Shown: positions 24,180-32,101 of the stretch, piece by piece
Position numbering within the stretch: the first letter of the stretch is position 1
Layout: every line of letters begins with the position of its first letter
Assembly: GCF_036375055.1 (NCBI RefSeq)
Contig: NZ_DASUSQ010000064.1
Location: forward strand, 43,530 to 107,529
Origin: Umezawaea sp036375055
Lineage (GTDB): Bacteria; Actinomycetota; Actinomycetes; Mycobacteriales; Pseudonocardiaceae
DNA length: 64,000 nt
Direction of reading: 5' to 3'
Notes under the pieces: model-generated
The model's database searches: none
Told to the model about the DNA's origin: nothing
What the model saw: the letters and a program-made list of their open reading frames with translations, nothing else
Position numbers and translations under genes: made by a program

Positions 24180-24913
24180 TCCGGATCGCCGCGGTCGGCG
24201 ACGTGCACCTGGGAGCCGATGCCCGAGGCCGGATGCGCCCCGCGCTGGAGAAGGTGGGGGAGCACGCCGACGTGCTGCTGCTGGCCGGTGACCTCACCCG
24301 GCACGGCACGCTCGACGAGGCGCGGGTCGTCGCGGAGGAGTTCGCCGACCTGCCGGTGCCCGTCGTCGCCGTGCTCGGCAACCACGACCACCACGACGAC
24401 AAGCCCGTCGAGGTGGCGAAGGTGTTGACCGACAGCGGGTTGCACGTCCTCGAAGGCGACGCGGTGGTGTTCCGCGTCGGTGACGAGCGGATCGGCGTGG
24501 CGGGCGTGAAGGGCTTCGGCGGCGGTTTCGCGGGCAAGTGCGGCAGCAACTTCGGCGAGCGCGAGATGAAGGCGTTCGTCGGCCACACGATCGGGATCGC
24601 GGACACCCTGCGGGCGGCGCTGCACTCGATCGATGCGGACGTCAAGGTCGCGCTCACCCACTACTCGCCGGTGCCGGACACCCTGCGCGGCGAGCCACCG
24701 GAGATCTACCCGTTCCTCGGGTCGTACCTGCTGGCCGAGGCGATCGACGCCACCGGGACCGACCTGGCGATCCACGGCCACGCGCACTTCGGCACCGAGC
24801 ACGGCATGACGCCGGGCGGGGTGCGCGTCCGCAACGTGGCCCAGCCCATCATCCGCGCCGCCTACACCGTGTACAGCGTCGAACCGATGGTTAGGTCGGC
24901 CGTGGCTGGGTAA
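24176..24913 (+). CDS. Calcineurin-like metallophosphoesterase
   Basis: This 245-residue cytosolic phosphoesterase has all the dinuclear-metal motifs in order: VGDVHLGAD (D-x-H), LLLAGDLTRHG (G-D), VLGNHDHHDD (G-N-H-D), ALTHYSPV (H) and IHGHAHFG (G-H-x-H). The substrate may be a cyclic nucleotide, phosphodiester or phosphoprotein; the family does not tell. It starts inside the stop of the BON gene (ATGA). It is the third member of a tightly overlapping set and the most readily assayed. Nine bases separate it from the next gene. Confidence 0.9.
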   Translation: MIRIAAVGDVHLGADARGRMRPALEKVGEHADVLLLAGDLTRHGTLDEARVVAEEFADLPVPVVAVLGNHDHHDDKPVEVAKVLTDSGLHVLEGDAVVFRVGDERIGVAGVKGFGGGFAGKCGSNFGEREMKAFVGHTIGIADTLRAALHSIDADVKVALTHYSPVPDTLRGEPPEIYPFLGSYLLAEAIDATGTDLAIHGHAHFGTEHGMTPGGVRVRNVAQPIIRAAYTVYSVEPMVRSAVAG

Positions 24914-24922
24914 CAAGAGGTC

Positions 24923-25495
24923 ATGAGCGATGCCGACGTGACCCGATCGGCGGGTCCCTCCGCCATGTGGGCAGGCCCCAGGGACGCGCCCGCCGTCGTC
25001 GTGCTCGACCCCGCCGGAGTGGGCAGGCACGGCGACCTGCCCGCCACGTGGCTGCCCCTGAGCGAGCACCTCCAGGTGTTGTGGTGCAGGCTGCCCGCGG
25101 CGGACGGGCCGTGGCGCGAGGTGTCCGACGTGCTGGAGGAGTTCGAGGGGCGCGGCGTCCCCGTGCACGTGCTGACCAGCGGCCCCGCCGCGGCCAGCGC
25201 GCTGTACCTGGCCGACCGCCACCGCGACCTCGTGCGGTCGGTGCTGCTCGTGGACCCCGAGGAGGGGCCGGACCGCACGACCGGCCAGGCCGCCGACGTC
25301 CGCGTCATCGTCCGGCGCCCGCTGCCGCTCGGCCACCCCGACGTGGTCGTGGAGGTCGTGCGGGTGCTGCTGGAACTGGACGACGGCGAGCACACCGCTC
25401 CCCGGACGCCCGCCATGTCGTCGTTGCTCGGCGACGCCGCCACCGCCCTGCGCGAGTCGGTCGTGAACCTGCTGGACCGGGTGCGCCGGGCCTGA
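24923..25495 (+). CDS. Small alpha/beta-hydrolase-like protein
   Basis: This 190-residue protein resembles the core of an alpha/beta hydrolase: PAVVVLDPAGVGRHGDLPAT as the first strand and oxyanion loop, VHVLTSGPAAASALYLADRH where a G-x-S-x-G elbow would lie, and VRSVLLVDPEEGPD. The elbow reads TSGPAA, so the nucleophile geometry is not the usual GxSxG. It may be catalytically weak or inactive. ATG follows an AGAGG word. It starts nine bases after the phosphoesterase and is probably in the same transcript. Fold call moderate, activity unknown. Confidence 0.6.
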   Translation: MSDADVTRSAGPSAMWAGPRDAPAVVVLDPAGVGRHGDLPATWLPLSEHLQVLWCRLPAADGPWREVSDVLEEFEGRGVPVHVLTSGPAAASALYLADRHRDLVRSVLLVDPEEGPDRTTGQAADVRVIVRRPLPLGHPDVVVEVVRVLLELDDGEHTAPRTPAMSSLLGDAATALRESVVNLLDRVRRA

Positions 25496-25573
25496 CACCC
25501 GCTCTGGCCGCGCGCCGTGGAATTAGGCTGTTCGGACCGTTTGTCCGGTTGGTCCACGGGTAAGAAGACGGGT

Positions 25574-26074
25574 ATGAGCGAGGCCGAGGAATCCGACCAG
25601 GAACGGTTGAGGCGCAACCTCAACGAACTGCTCCAGGAGTTGCGCGTCGTCCAGGCGGGGGTGCAGATCCTCTTCGGCTTCCTGCTGTCGATCGTGTTCA
25701 CCGACCGCTACCGCGAGGTGGACCAGTACATCCGGATCACCCACCTGGTCGCGATCCTCTTCGCCGCCACGTCGGTCGCCCTGCTCACCGCTCCCGCCGC
25801 CTGGCACCGCGCGCTGTTCCGCCGCGGCAGGCGCGAGGACGTCATCGAGATCACCCACCGCTTCACCATGATCGGCCTCGGGACCCTGGCCGCCGCGATG
25901 ACCGCCACCGTGCTGCTGCTCGGTGAGGTCATCGTCGGCGGCTGGATCGCGATCGTCTTCGGCGTGGTGGCGGGCCTCGGGTTCGCCACGCTGTGGTTCC
26001 TCCTGCCGTGGCGCGAACGCCACCGCGACGACCTCGACGCCCCCGGCCACCCGGAGTCCCCGCTCACCGTCTGA
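25574..26074 (+). CDS. DUF6328 membrane protein
   Basis: This 166-residue integral membrane protein has a charged N-terminus (SEAEESDQERLRRNLNELLQ) and then ELRVVQAGVQILFGFLLSIVF. Four transmembrane segments follow in the pattern of DUF6328: LLSIVFTDRY, HLVAILFAATSVALLTAPAA with a WHR after it, LGTLAAAMTATVLLLGEVIV, and VFGVVAGLGFATLWFLLP. I took the ATG at 25574, after AAGACGGG. The stop codon lies inside a strong hairpin shared with the convergent dehydrogenase gene. Function unknown. Confidence 0.82.
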   Translation: MSEAEESDQERLRRNLNELLQELRVVQAGVQILFGFLLSIVFTDRYREVDQYIRITHLVAILFAATSVALLTAPAAWHRALFRRGRREDVIEITHRFTMIGLGTLAAAMTATVLLLGEVIVGGWIAIVFGVVAGLGFATLWFLLPWRERHRDDLDAPGHPESPLTV

Positions 26075-26082
26075 GCGGGGAC
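26056..26082. terminator. Hairpin overlapping the DUF6328 stop codon
   Basis: GTCCCCGCTCA (26056-26066) and TGAGCGGGGAC (26072-26082) pair perfectly across a 5-base loop. The stop TGA is the first part of the right arm. It lies between convergent genes and should stop both. Confidence 0.75.
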
Positions 26083-26089
26083 GCCCCGG

Positions 26090-27274
26090 TCACGGCTGGA
26101 GCAGGATCTTGATCGCGTTGTCCTGCTTCTTCTGGAAGATCTCGTAGGCGTGCGGCGCCTCGGACAGCGGCACCCTGTGCGTCGCGAAGTCCTCGGTGCC
26201 CAGCGGGTCGTCGTCGGTGAGCAGCGGCAGGATGTCGTCCACCCAGCGCCTCACGTTGGCCTGGCCCATCCTCAGCTGGATCTGCTTGTCGAACATCGTC
26301 AGCATCGGCAGCGGGTCGGCCATGCCACCGTAGACACCGGCGAGCGAGATCGTGCCGCCGCGCCGGACCACGTCGATGGCCAGGTGCAGCGCGCCCATCC
26401 GGTCGACGCCCGCGGTCCGCATCAGCTTCTCGGCGAACGCGTCCGGCAGCAGACCCGTGACGTGCTGGGTCAGCTTCGCCACCGGGGCGCCGTGCGCCTC
26501 CATGCCGACGGCGTCGATCACGCAGTCCGGACCGCGTCCGCCGGTGACGTCGCGGATGTGGTCGGCGAGCTTGCTCCCGTGCCTGCTGAGGTCGAACACC
26601 TCGACGCCGCGGGCCTTGGCGCGGGCGAGCCGCTCCGGCACCAGGTCGACACCGATGACCTTGGCGGCACCGCGGTGCTGGGCGATCCGGCACGCCATGT
26701 CGCCGATGGGCCCGAGCCCGAGCACGGCGACGGTGCCGCCCTCGGTGACCCCCGCGTACTCGACGGCCTGCCACGCGGTGGGCAGCACGTCGGACAGGTA
26801 GACGAACCGGTCGTCCGGCGGCCCGTGCGGCACCTTGATCGGCAGCGTGTTCCCGAACGGCACCCGCAGGAACTCCGCCTGCCCGCCGGGCATCGAGCCG
26901 TAGAGCTTGGTGTAGCCGAACAGCGTCGCGCCCATGCCCTGCTCGCGGACCTGCGTGGTCTCGCACTGCGAGTGCAGGCCCTGTCCGCACATGAAGCAGG
27001 TGCCGCACGAGACGTTGAACGGCACGACCACCCGGTCGCCCGCGCTCAGCGCCGTGACCTCCGCGCCGACCTCCTCGACCACCCCCATGGGCTCGTGCCC
27101 GAGGATGTCGCCCTCGGTCAGGAAGGGGCCCAACACCTCGTACAGGTGCAGGTCCGAGCCGCAGATGCCGCTGGAGGTGATCCGCACGACCACGTCGGTC
27201 GGATCCTTCAGGACCGGATCGGGCACGGTGTCCACGCGCACGTCGCGCCTGCCGTGCCAGGTGACTGCCTTCAT
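26090..27274 (-). CDS. Zinc-dependent alcohol/formaldehyde dehydrogenase
   Basis: This 394-residue medium-chain dehydrogenase has catalytic zinc ligands in SGICGSDLHLYEVLG (Cys) and LGHEPMGVVEEVG (His-Glu). The structural zinc loop is CGTCFMCGQGLHSQCE, with four Cys. The NAD(P)-binding motif is VAVLGLGPIGDMACRIAQ near 185-203. The length, the insertion before the C-terminus and the ending (EAPHAYEIFQKKQDNAIKIL) match the glutathione-independent formaldehyde-dehydrogenase-like group often annotated simply as zinc-dependent alcohol dehydrogenase. The ATG start follows GGAGG (CGGGAGGACGAC). It is alone on its strand, with a STAS gene divergent beyond 220 bp. Substrate not determined. Confidence 0.88.
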   Translation of the reverse strand: MKAVTWHGRRDVRVDTVPDPVLKDPTDVVVRITSSGICGSDLHLYEVLGPFLTEGDILGHEPMGVVEEVGAEVTALSAGDRVVVPFNVSCGTCFMCGQGLHSQCETTQVREQGMGATLFGYTKLYGSMPGGQAEFLRVPFGNTLPIKVPHGPPDDRFVYLSDVLPTAWQAVEYAGVTEGGTVAVLGLGPIGDMACRIAQHRGAAKVIGVDLVPERLARAKARGVEVFDLSRHGSKLADHIRDVTGGRGPDCVIDAVGMEAHGAPVAKLTQHVTGLLPDAFAEKLMRTAGVDRMGALHLAIDVVRRGGTISLAGVYGGMADPLPMLTMFDKQIQLRMGQANVRRWVDDILPLLTDDDPLGTEDFATHRVPLSEAPHAYEIFQKKQDNAIKILLQP

Positions 27275-27501
27275 GTCGTCGTCCTCCCGAGGAGCCTTGA
27301 GGTCTCCCGCAGCGTTCCCGCGAGCGGCGGTGGCAAACCTCCGGCGGCCACGTCGTCCGGACCCGGTGCGGTAGCTCGCGAAGAGCAGGAGCCGGTTGCC
27401 TCGATCAGGTGAAAGGCTTGCTGTGCTTGGAATCTGGGCTACCTTGGGGGAGGAGATCCGATCCAGGTCGGGGACCGGGTCGTCGACTCGAGGAGCATCC
27501 G

Positions 27502-27855
27502 GTGCCCACGGACGTGCGAGGCGTGCTGACGGTGGAACGGTGGCGGTTGGCGGGAGCGAACGTCATCGCCGCGCGAGGTGATCTCGACCCTGGGTCCGTG
27601 CGCAGGCTCCGCTGGAGCATCGACAGCGTCGCGCCGGGCTCGGGTCCGCTCATCCTGGACCTGTCCGGCGTCGGCGTCCTCGGCCCGGTCGGGGTGGCCG
27701 CCCTGCTGGAGACCGCGCGTCGGGCGCGGGCGTTCCGGATCGATTTCCGCCTCGTCTGCTCGGCCGAGGTCGACCAGGTGCTCGACCAGGTCGGTGTGCG
27801 GGACGAGTTCGCGGTGTTCGACTCGCGGACGGCCGCGCTGGCCCACGCCGAGTAG
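27502..27855 (+). CDS. STAS-domain protein (anti-sigma factor antagonist type)
   Basis: This 117-residue protein consists of one STAS domain: VLTVERWRLAGANVIAARGD, LDPGSVRRLRWSID, LILDLSGVGVLGPVGVAALL with the phosphorylatable-type Ser in DLSGV, and a final helix. Such proteins bind anti-sigma kinases and are switched by serine phosphorylation; no kinase or sigma gene adjoins. I took GTG at 27502, with AGGAG 7 bases upstream; a longer form from 27409 reads as non-conserved Arg/Gly-rich sequence. The last 200 bp lie opposite the open end of a left-facing winged-helix gene. Confidence 0.8.
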   Translation: MPTDVRGVLTVERWRLAGANVIAARGDLDPGSVRRLRWSIDSVAPGSGPLILDLSGVGVLGPVGVAALLETARRARAFRIDFRLVCSAEVDQVLDQVGVRDEFAVFDSRTAALAHAE

Positions 27856-28363
27856 GTCCCCACACCCCCGGCTCGACCCGCACCCGGTGCTCCTGGCCGA
27901 CCCGGTAGCCGACACCGCGCACCGTGCCGATGACGGCCGACGCGTCGCCGAGCGTGCGCCGGATCCGGCGCACGTGCACGTCCACGGTCCTGGTGCCGAC
28001 CGCGGTGGACGCGCCCCGCACCTGGTCCATCAGCGCCGTCCTGCGGTGCACCCGCCGCGGCTGCCCGCACAGGTGCAGCGGCAGGTCGAACTCCAGCCGG
28101 GTCGACCGCACCGGAACACCCCGGTGGAGCACCCGCCGGGAGTCCAGGAGGACGCGCAGCGCCGGGCCGGTGCTCCGGTGCGACGGCACCTCGACGTCCA
28201 CGGCAGCCTGCCCGAACGCGGTCCCGAGCGCGTCGGCCACCCGCTGGGCCACCGCGGAGGCCCGCGCGGCCGTGACGCGGATCACGAACGTGACCTCGGC
28301 GGCGTCGGGTTGGCCCGGATCTCCCACACGGGTGATCCGGCCCTCTTCGTCACGGCGCGTCAA
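27650..28363 (-). CDS. Winged-helix (OmpR/PhoB-type) regulator with run-on end
   Basis: A DNA-binding regulator. Residues about 1-60 form an unassigned alpha/beta domain (AEVTFVIRVTAARASAVAQR...). Residues about 75-155 form a PhoB-type winged helix (RLEFDLPLHLCGQPRRVHRR, TVDVHVRRIRRTLGD, VIGTVRGVGYRVG), in which DVHVRRIRRTLG and the final wing GVGYR are diagnostic. After GYRVGQEHRV the frame has no stop for about 70 codons and becomes Arg/Pro-rich antisense of the STAS gene. Either the real protein has a long junk-like tail, or a frameshift near 27860-27890 hides the natural stop. The start is a TTG at 28363; a GTG a few codons on is an alternative. A MarR gene lies just upstream on the same strand. 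Confidence 0.65.
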   Translation of the reverse strand: MTRRDEEGRITRVGDPGQPDAAEVTFVIRVTAARASAVAQRVADALGTAFGQAAVDVEVPSHRSTGPALRVLLDSRRVLHRGVPVRSTRLEFDLPLHLCGQPRRVHRRTALMDQVRGASTAVGTRTVDVHVRRIRRTLGDASAVIGTVRGVGYRVGQEHRVRVEPGVWGPTRRGPARPSASRTPRTRPAHRPGRAPGRPRPSRRGGNRSGTPAPDARSPAGRPPRPGRGRRRRTGPG

Positions 28364-28372
28364 CGCCTTCCA

Positions 28373-28831
28373 CTAGCTGGACGTGCTTGACGGGCTGAGC
28401 TTCGCCAGAGCGGACACGAGCGGTGACAGCTCCGGGAGCTGCCCGGCGTCCGCCAGCGCCTCGCCGAGGGCGGTGTCGTGCGTCGGCCGCGCGGCGTCGA
28501 GCAGCGCGACGCCCGCCTCGGTCAGCTCGGTGTAGATGCCGCGCCGGTCGGTGGGGCACAGGTACCGCGAGAGCAGACCGCGGTCCTCCAACCGGGTGAC
28601 GAGCCGCGTGGTCGCGGACTGGCTCAGCACCACGGCCTGGGAGACCTGCGACATCCGCAGGTGGAAGTCGTCCTGTCGCGCGAGGACGTCCAGCACGGTG
28701 TACTCGCTGACGGAGAGCTGGTGCCCGCGTTGCAGCGCGCGTTCGAGCCTGTCCTCGATGCGCGCGTGCAGTGCGGCGAGCGTCCGCCAGCCCTGAGCGC
28801 GGGCCTCGGTGGCGTCCTCTGCCAGTGACAC
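28373..28831 (-). CDS. MarR-family transcriptional regulator
   Basis: This 152-residue winged-helix regulator has VSEYTVLDVLARQDDFHLRM leading into the recognition helix SQAVVLSQSATTRLVTRLED near residue 70, and the wing CPTDRRGIYTELTEAG with the D-R-R motif. GTG at 28831 gives the normal family length and follows GGGGAGAGG. It is divergent from an SDR gene followed by an aldo/keto reductase gene, with an 11-bp-armed inverted repeat between, so it probably represses those two reductases and itself. The inducer is unknown; electrophiles or phenolics are typical for such pairs, which is inference. Confidence 0.88.
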   Translation of the reverse strand: MSLAEDATEARAQGWRTLAALHARIEDRLERALQRGHQLSVSEYTVLDVLARQDDFHLRMSQVSQAVVLSQSATTRLVTRLEDRGLLSRYLCPTDRRGIYTELTEAGVALLDAARPTHDTALGEALADAGQLPELSPLVSALAKLSPSSTSS

Positions 28832-28879
28832 GGTTCACCTCTCCCCGGTTGCGCCCCGGACGGACCAGGGGCAGTATCA

Positions 28880-28920
28880 AGCGTGTGCAACAATCGGCGT
28901 CTGCAAGTATTGCGCACGCT
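28880..28920. promoter_or_regulatory. Inverted repeat, likely MarR operator
   Basis: AGCGTGTGCAA (28880-28890) and TTGCGCACGCT (28910-28920) are inverted with one mismatch in eleven and a 19-base spacer. The spacer also contains TGCAAGTA. The site lies between the divergent MarR and SDR genes, 33 bp before the SDR start. Confidence 0.6.
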
Positions 28921-28953
28921 GACTACAGCTTACCGCTGACAAGAAAGGGCACC

Positions 28954-29748
28954 GTGAACATCGACCTCACCGGCCGCACCGCGCTGGTCACCGGCTCCAC
29001 GGCCGGTATCGGCTACGCGACGGCCAAGTCCCTCGCTCTCGCGGGCGCCGCGGTGGTCGTCAACGGCCGCGACCAGCAGCGGGTCGACGACGCCGTCGAC
29101 AAGCTCCGCGAGGAGACCGGCTCCACGACCACCACGGGCGTCGCCCTCGACCTCGCGACCGCCGAGGGCGCGGCCGACCTCGTCGCCGGGCTCCACGACG
29201 TGGACGTGCTGGTCAACAACCTCGGCATCTTCGGCGCCAAGCCCGTGTTCGAGATCCCGGACGAGGAGTGGACCCGCTACTTCGAGGTCAACGTCCTGTC
29301 CGGCGTGCGGCTGGCCAGGCACTACGCGCCGGGCATGGCCAAGCGCGGCTGGGGCCGGGTGATCTTCGTCAGCAGCGAGTCGGCGATCCAGATCCCGACC
29401 GAGATGGTCCACTACGGCATGACCAAGACCGCGCAGATCGCGGTCTCCCGCGGCATGGCCCAGGAACTGGCCGGTACCGGCGTCACGGTGAACACCGTGC
29501 TCCCCGGTTCGACCCTGACCGAGGGCGTGCGCGAGTTCATCGCCGACCGCGTCGGCGCCGACGTCCCGTTCGAGGAGGCCGAGCGCCGGTTCATGGAGGT
29601 CGAGCGCCCCACCTCGCTGCTCAAGCGCCTGATCCGCCCCGAGGAGATCGGCAACCTCATCACCTACGTCGCCTCCGACCTGTCCTCCGCCACGACCGGC
29701 GCCGCGCTGCGCGCCGACGGCGGCATCGCCAACACCCTCATCCCGTGA
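28954..29748 (+). CDS. Short-chain dehydrogenase/reductase
   Basis: This 264-residue classical SDR has NAD(P)-binding TALVTGSTAGIGYATAKSLA at the N-terminus and VLVNNLGIFG (NNxG, with Leu for the usual Ala). The catalytic Ser lies in VIFVSSESAIQ, and Tyr and Lys in HYGMTKTA near residues 154-158. The C-terminal part has the usual GTGVTVNTVLPGSTLT loop. I took the GTG at 28954 (VNIDLTGRTALVTG), preceded by AAGAAAGGG. It lies 14 bp before an aldo/keto reductase gene and opposite a MarR gene with an operator-like repeat between, so it is probably an inducible reductase. Substrate unknown. Confidence 0.9.
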   Translation: MNIDLTGRTALVTGSTAGIGYATAKSLALAGAAVVVNGRDQQRVDDAVDKLREETGSTTTTGVALDLATAEGAADLVAGLHDVDVLVNNLGIFGAKPVFEIPDEEWTRYFEVNVLSGVRLARHYAPGMAKRGWGRVIFVSSESAIQIPTEMVHYGMTKTAQIAVSRGMAQELAGTGVTVNTVLPGSTLTEGVREFIADRVGADVPFEEAERRFMEVERPTSLLKRLIRPEEIGNLITYVASDLSSATTGAALRADGGIANTLIP

Positions 29749-29762
29749 AAGGACCCGACCCC

Positions 29763-30596
29763 ATGACCTCGGTACCCACCGTCACCCTGAACAACGGCGT
29801 CACCATGCCGCAGATCGGCTTCGGCGTCTTCCAGGTGCCGAACGCCGAGACCACCGCCGCCGTGGCGGAAGCGCTCCGGGCCGGCTACCGCAGCATCGAC
29901 ACCGCCACCGTCTACGGCAACGAGGAGGGCGTCGGCCGGGCCATTGCCGAGGCGGGCGTCCCGCGCGAGGACCTGTTCATCACCACCAAGCTGTGGAACT
30001 CCGCGCAGGGCTACGACTCCACGCTGCGCGCGTTCGACGAGAGCCTGTCCAGGCTGAAGCTCGACTACCTCGACCTGTACCTGATCCACTGGCCCACCCC
30101 GGCCCGCGGCCTGTACACCGAGACGTGGAAGGCGTTCGCGAAGCTGGCGGCCGACGGCCGCGTCCGCGCGGCGGGCGTGTCGAACTTCCAGCCGAACCAC
30201 CTGGCGGAGATCGTCGACGCCACCGGTCTCGTGCCCGCCGTGAACCAGGTCGAGCTGCACCCGCGCCTGACGCAGGAGCCGCTGCGGGCCTTCCACGCCC
30301 AGCACGGCATCGTCACCGAGGCGTGGTCCCCGCTCGGCCAGGGCAAGGGCCTGCTGGACGACCCGGCCATCGGCGCCGTCGCGGCCAAGTACGACCGCTC
30401 GCCCGCCCAGGTCGTGCTGCGCTGGCACCTCCAGCTCGGCAACGTGGTCATCCCCAAGTCGGTGACCCCGTCGCGCATCGCGGAGAACATCGACGTCCTC
30501 GACTTCACCCTGGACGCCGCCGACGTCGACGCCCTGTCCGCGCTCAACGCCGACAGCCGCGTCGGGCCCGACCCCGACACCAACAACGAGGCCTGA
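29763..30596 (+). CDS. Aldo/keto reductase (2,5-diketo-D-gluconate reductase type)
   Basis: This 277-residue NADPH-dependent reductase has a beta/alpha barrel and a complete catalytic tetrad: Asp and Tyr in YRSIDTATVYGNEEGVG, Lys in LFITTKLWNS and His in YLIHWPTP. The cofactor site VVIPKSVTPSRIAENIDV near residue 225 is typical of AKR5-type enzymes. It reduces small aldehydes or keto sugars. It is in the same transcript as the upstream SDR (14 bp) and ends 10 bp before a strong terminator. The pair with MarR control suggests a role in carbonyl detoxification, which is inference. Confidence 0.92.
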   Translation: MTSVPTVTLNNGVTMPQIGFGVFQVPNAETTAAVAEALRAGYRSIDTATVYGNEEGVGRAIAEAGVPREDLFITTKLWNSAQGYDSTLRAFDESLSRLKLDYLDLYLIHWPTPARGLYTETWKAFAKLAADGRVRAAGVSNFQPNHLAEIVDATGLVPAVNQVELHPRLTQEPLRAFHAQHGIVTEAWSPLGQGKGLLDDPAIGAVAAKYDRSPAQVVLRWHLQLGNVVIPKSVTPSRIAENIDVLDFTLDAADVDALSALNADSRVGPDPDTNNEA

Positions 30597-30606
30597 GCCG
30601 GAGAAC

Positions 30607-30645
30607 GCGGAAGGGCCCCCGGCCGGTCGCCGAGGGCCCTTCCGC
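30607..30645. terminator. Terminator between aldo/keto reductase and folD
   Basis: GCGGAAGGGCCC (30607-30618) and GGGCCCTTCCGC (30634-30645) form a perfect 12-bp stem, 15-base loop, between convergent genes. It is likely to act in both directions. Confidence 0.82.
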
Positions 30646-30656
30646 ACCGGTCCTGA

Positions 30657-31535
30657 CTACCGGCGCCAGCTCGGCTGCCGACGCCTGCCGGGCACCGCCT
30701 GGACGGTCTCGGCGGCCTCGACGGTGTGCCGCAGCAGCAGGGCCGTGGTCACCGGGCCGACACCGCCGGGCACGGGCGTGAGCGACCCGGCCTTCTCGGC
30801 CACGGCCGGGTCCACGTCCCCGACCAGTCCGCCGTCGGCGGTGGCGTTCGTGCCCACGTCGACCACGACCGCGCCCTCGGCGACGTGCTCGGCCTTGATC
30901 AGGCCCGGCTTGCCGACGGCCGCGACCACGACGTCGGCCGTGGTGGTGACCGCGGCCAGGTCGGCGGTCCGCGAGTGGCACACCGTCACGGTGGCGTTCC
31001 GGTCGAGCAGCAGGTGCGCGACCGGCTTGCCGACGACGACCGACCGGCCGACCACGACGACGTGCTTGCCGTCGAGGGGCACCTCGTGGTGGTCGAGCAG
31101 CGCGACCACGGCCGCCGCGGTGGCGGGCGCGAACGCGGGCAGGCCCGCGGCGAGCCTGCCGAGCGACGTCGGGTTCGAGCCGTCCACGTCCTTGCGGACG
31201 GCGATGGTGCCCGCGAGGTCCGCGACCGACAGCCCGGCGGGCAGCGGTGTCTGGAGGATGACGCCGTGCACGGCGCCGTCCACGCTCAGGGCGGTCAGCG
31301 CCTCGGCGACGTCGGGTCCGGTGGCGGTGGACCCGAGGTCGACGACGTCGCAGGTGATGCCGACCTTGGCGGCGGCCTTCGCGATCGACCGGACGTACCA
31401 GGCGCTGGCCTCGTCGTCGGTCGCCGTCACCACGGCCAGTCGTGGGGGAGTGCCGTCGGCGGCCAGCTTGGCCGCCCGCTCGGTCACGTCCTCGCGGATC
31501 GTCGCGGCGAACTCCTTGCCGGACAGCGTGATCAC
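30657..31535 (-). CDS. folD: Bifunctional methylenetetrahydrofolate dehydrogenase/cyclohydrolase
   Basis: FolD converts 5,10-methylene-THF to 10-formyl-THF in two steps in the cytosol. The 292-residue protein has AWYVRSIAKAAAKVGI (the Y-x-x-x-K catalytic region), GVILQTPLPAGL (P-L-P motif), KDVDGSNPTSLG (substrate Asp) and the NADP site VVVVGRSVVVGKPVAHLLL, then TPVPGGVGPVTTALLL. Its C-terminus is slightly extended (VPGRRRQPSWRR). The ATG overlaps the stop of the cyclodeaminase-like gene upstream (ATGA). It is last in a three-gene left-facing operon: aminotransferase, cyclodeaminase-like, folD. Whether it is the only folD of the genome cannot be told here; its pairing suggests a dedicated one-carbon role. 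Confidence 0.95.
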   Translation of the reverse strand: MITLSGKEFAATIREDVTERAAKLAADGTPPRLAVVTATDDEASAWYVRSIAKAAAKVGITCDVVDLGSTATGPDVAEALTALSVDGAVHGVILQTPLPAGLSVADLAGTIAVRKDVDGSNPTSLGRLAAGLPAFAPATAAAVVALLDHHEVPLDGKHVVVVGRSVVVGKPVAHLLLDRNATVTVCHSRTADLAAVTTTADVVVAAVGKPGLIKAEHVAEGAVVVDVGTNATADGGLVGDVDPAVAEKAGSLTPVPGGVGPVTTALLLRHTVEAAETVQAVPGRRRQPSWRR

Positions 31536-32101
31536 TTGCGGATCTCCTCGCGAACGCTTGCGGTCACCTGGTCGGCCCGTGCGACCAGTGCGTCTACATC
31601 GGACACCACGGCGGCGCCGTTGATCTCCACGTTGACCCGCGCCGTGGTCGCCGCGGCACGGGCGGCGTCCGCCGCCGCGGCCACGTCGGTGATCACGTTG
31701 CGGTTGCCCACCGGCAGCAGCACCTCGGCCAGCGCGACCAGCCGCTCGGCGACGGCGATGGTCCGCGTGGGCGGGACCGCCGCCCCCGCAAGCGCTTCCG
31801 CGATGGCGGCGGACCGCTCCGGACCCTTCGGCAGCCGGTAGGCGTCGGTCACGGCGGTGAACGCCCGCGCGTCGTCGTCCGCCAGCTGGAGCGCCTCGAC
31901 CCGCAGGACGTCCACTTCGGACAGCACCGCGCCGATGGTCTCGGCGTGCTCCGCGTGCTTCGGCCCGTCGCTGTAGCGGGCGACCATGCCCAGCAGCGCC
32001 GCGGACTGCGCGGCGTGCAGGGCGGCGGTCGCCCCGCCACCCGGCGCGGACACCCGCGCCGCCAACCGCTCCAGGAACTCGCCTACGGTCTGGTCACGCA
32101 T
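31532..32101 (-). CDS. Cyclodeaminase/cyclohydrolase family protein (FTCD C-terminal type)
   Basis: This 189-residue helical protein belongs to the formiminotetrahydrofolate cyclodeaminase / methenyl-THF cyclohydrolase (FchA) family. Diagnostic are TVGEFLERLAARVSAPGGGA with TAALHAAQSAALLGMVARYS at the N-terminus, and VGNRNVITDVAAAADAARAA with VNVEINGAAV near the C-terminus. It would act on 5-formimino- or 5,10-methenyl-THF. The start ATG overlaps the aminotransferase stop (TGATG) and its own stop overlaps folD (ATGA), so the three are made together. Next to folD it most likely supplies or consumes methenyl-THF. No histidine-degradation (hut) gene is near. Confidence 0.9.
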   Translation of the reverse strand: MRDQTVGEFLERLAARVSAPGGGATAALHAAQSAALLGMVARYSDGPKHAEHAETIGAVLSEVDVLRVEALQLADDDARAFTAVTDAYRLPKGPERSAAIAEALAGAAVPPTRTIAVAERLVALAEVLLPVGNRNVITDVAAAADAARAAATTARVNVEINGAAVVSDVDALVARADQVTASVREEIRK

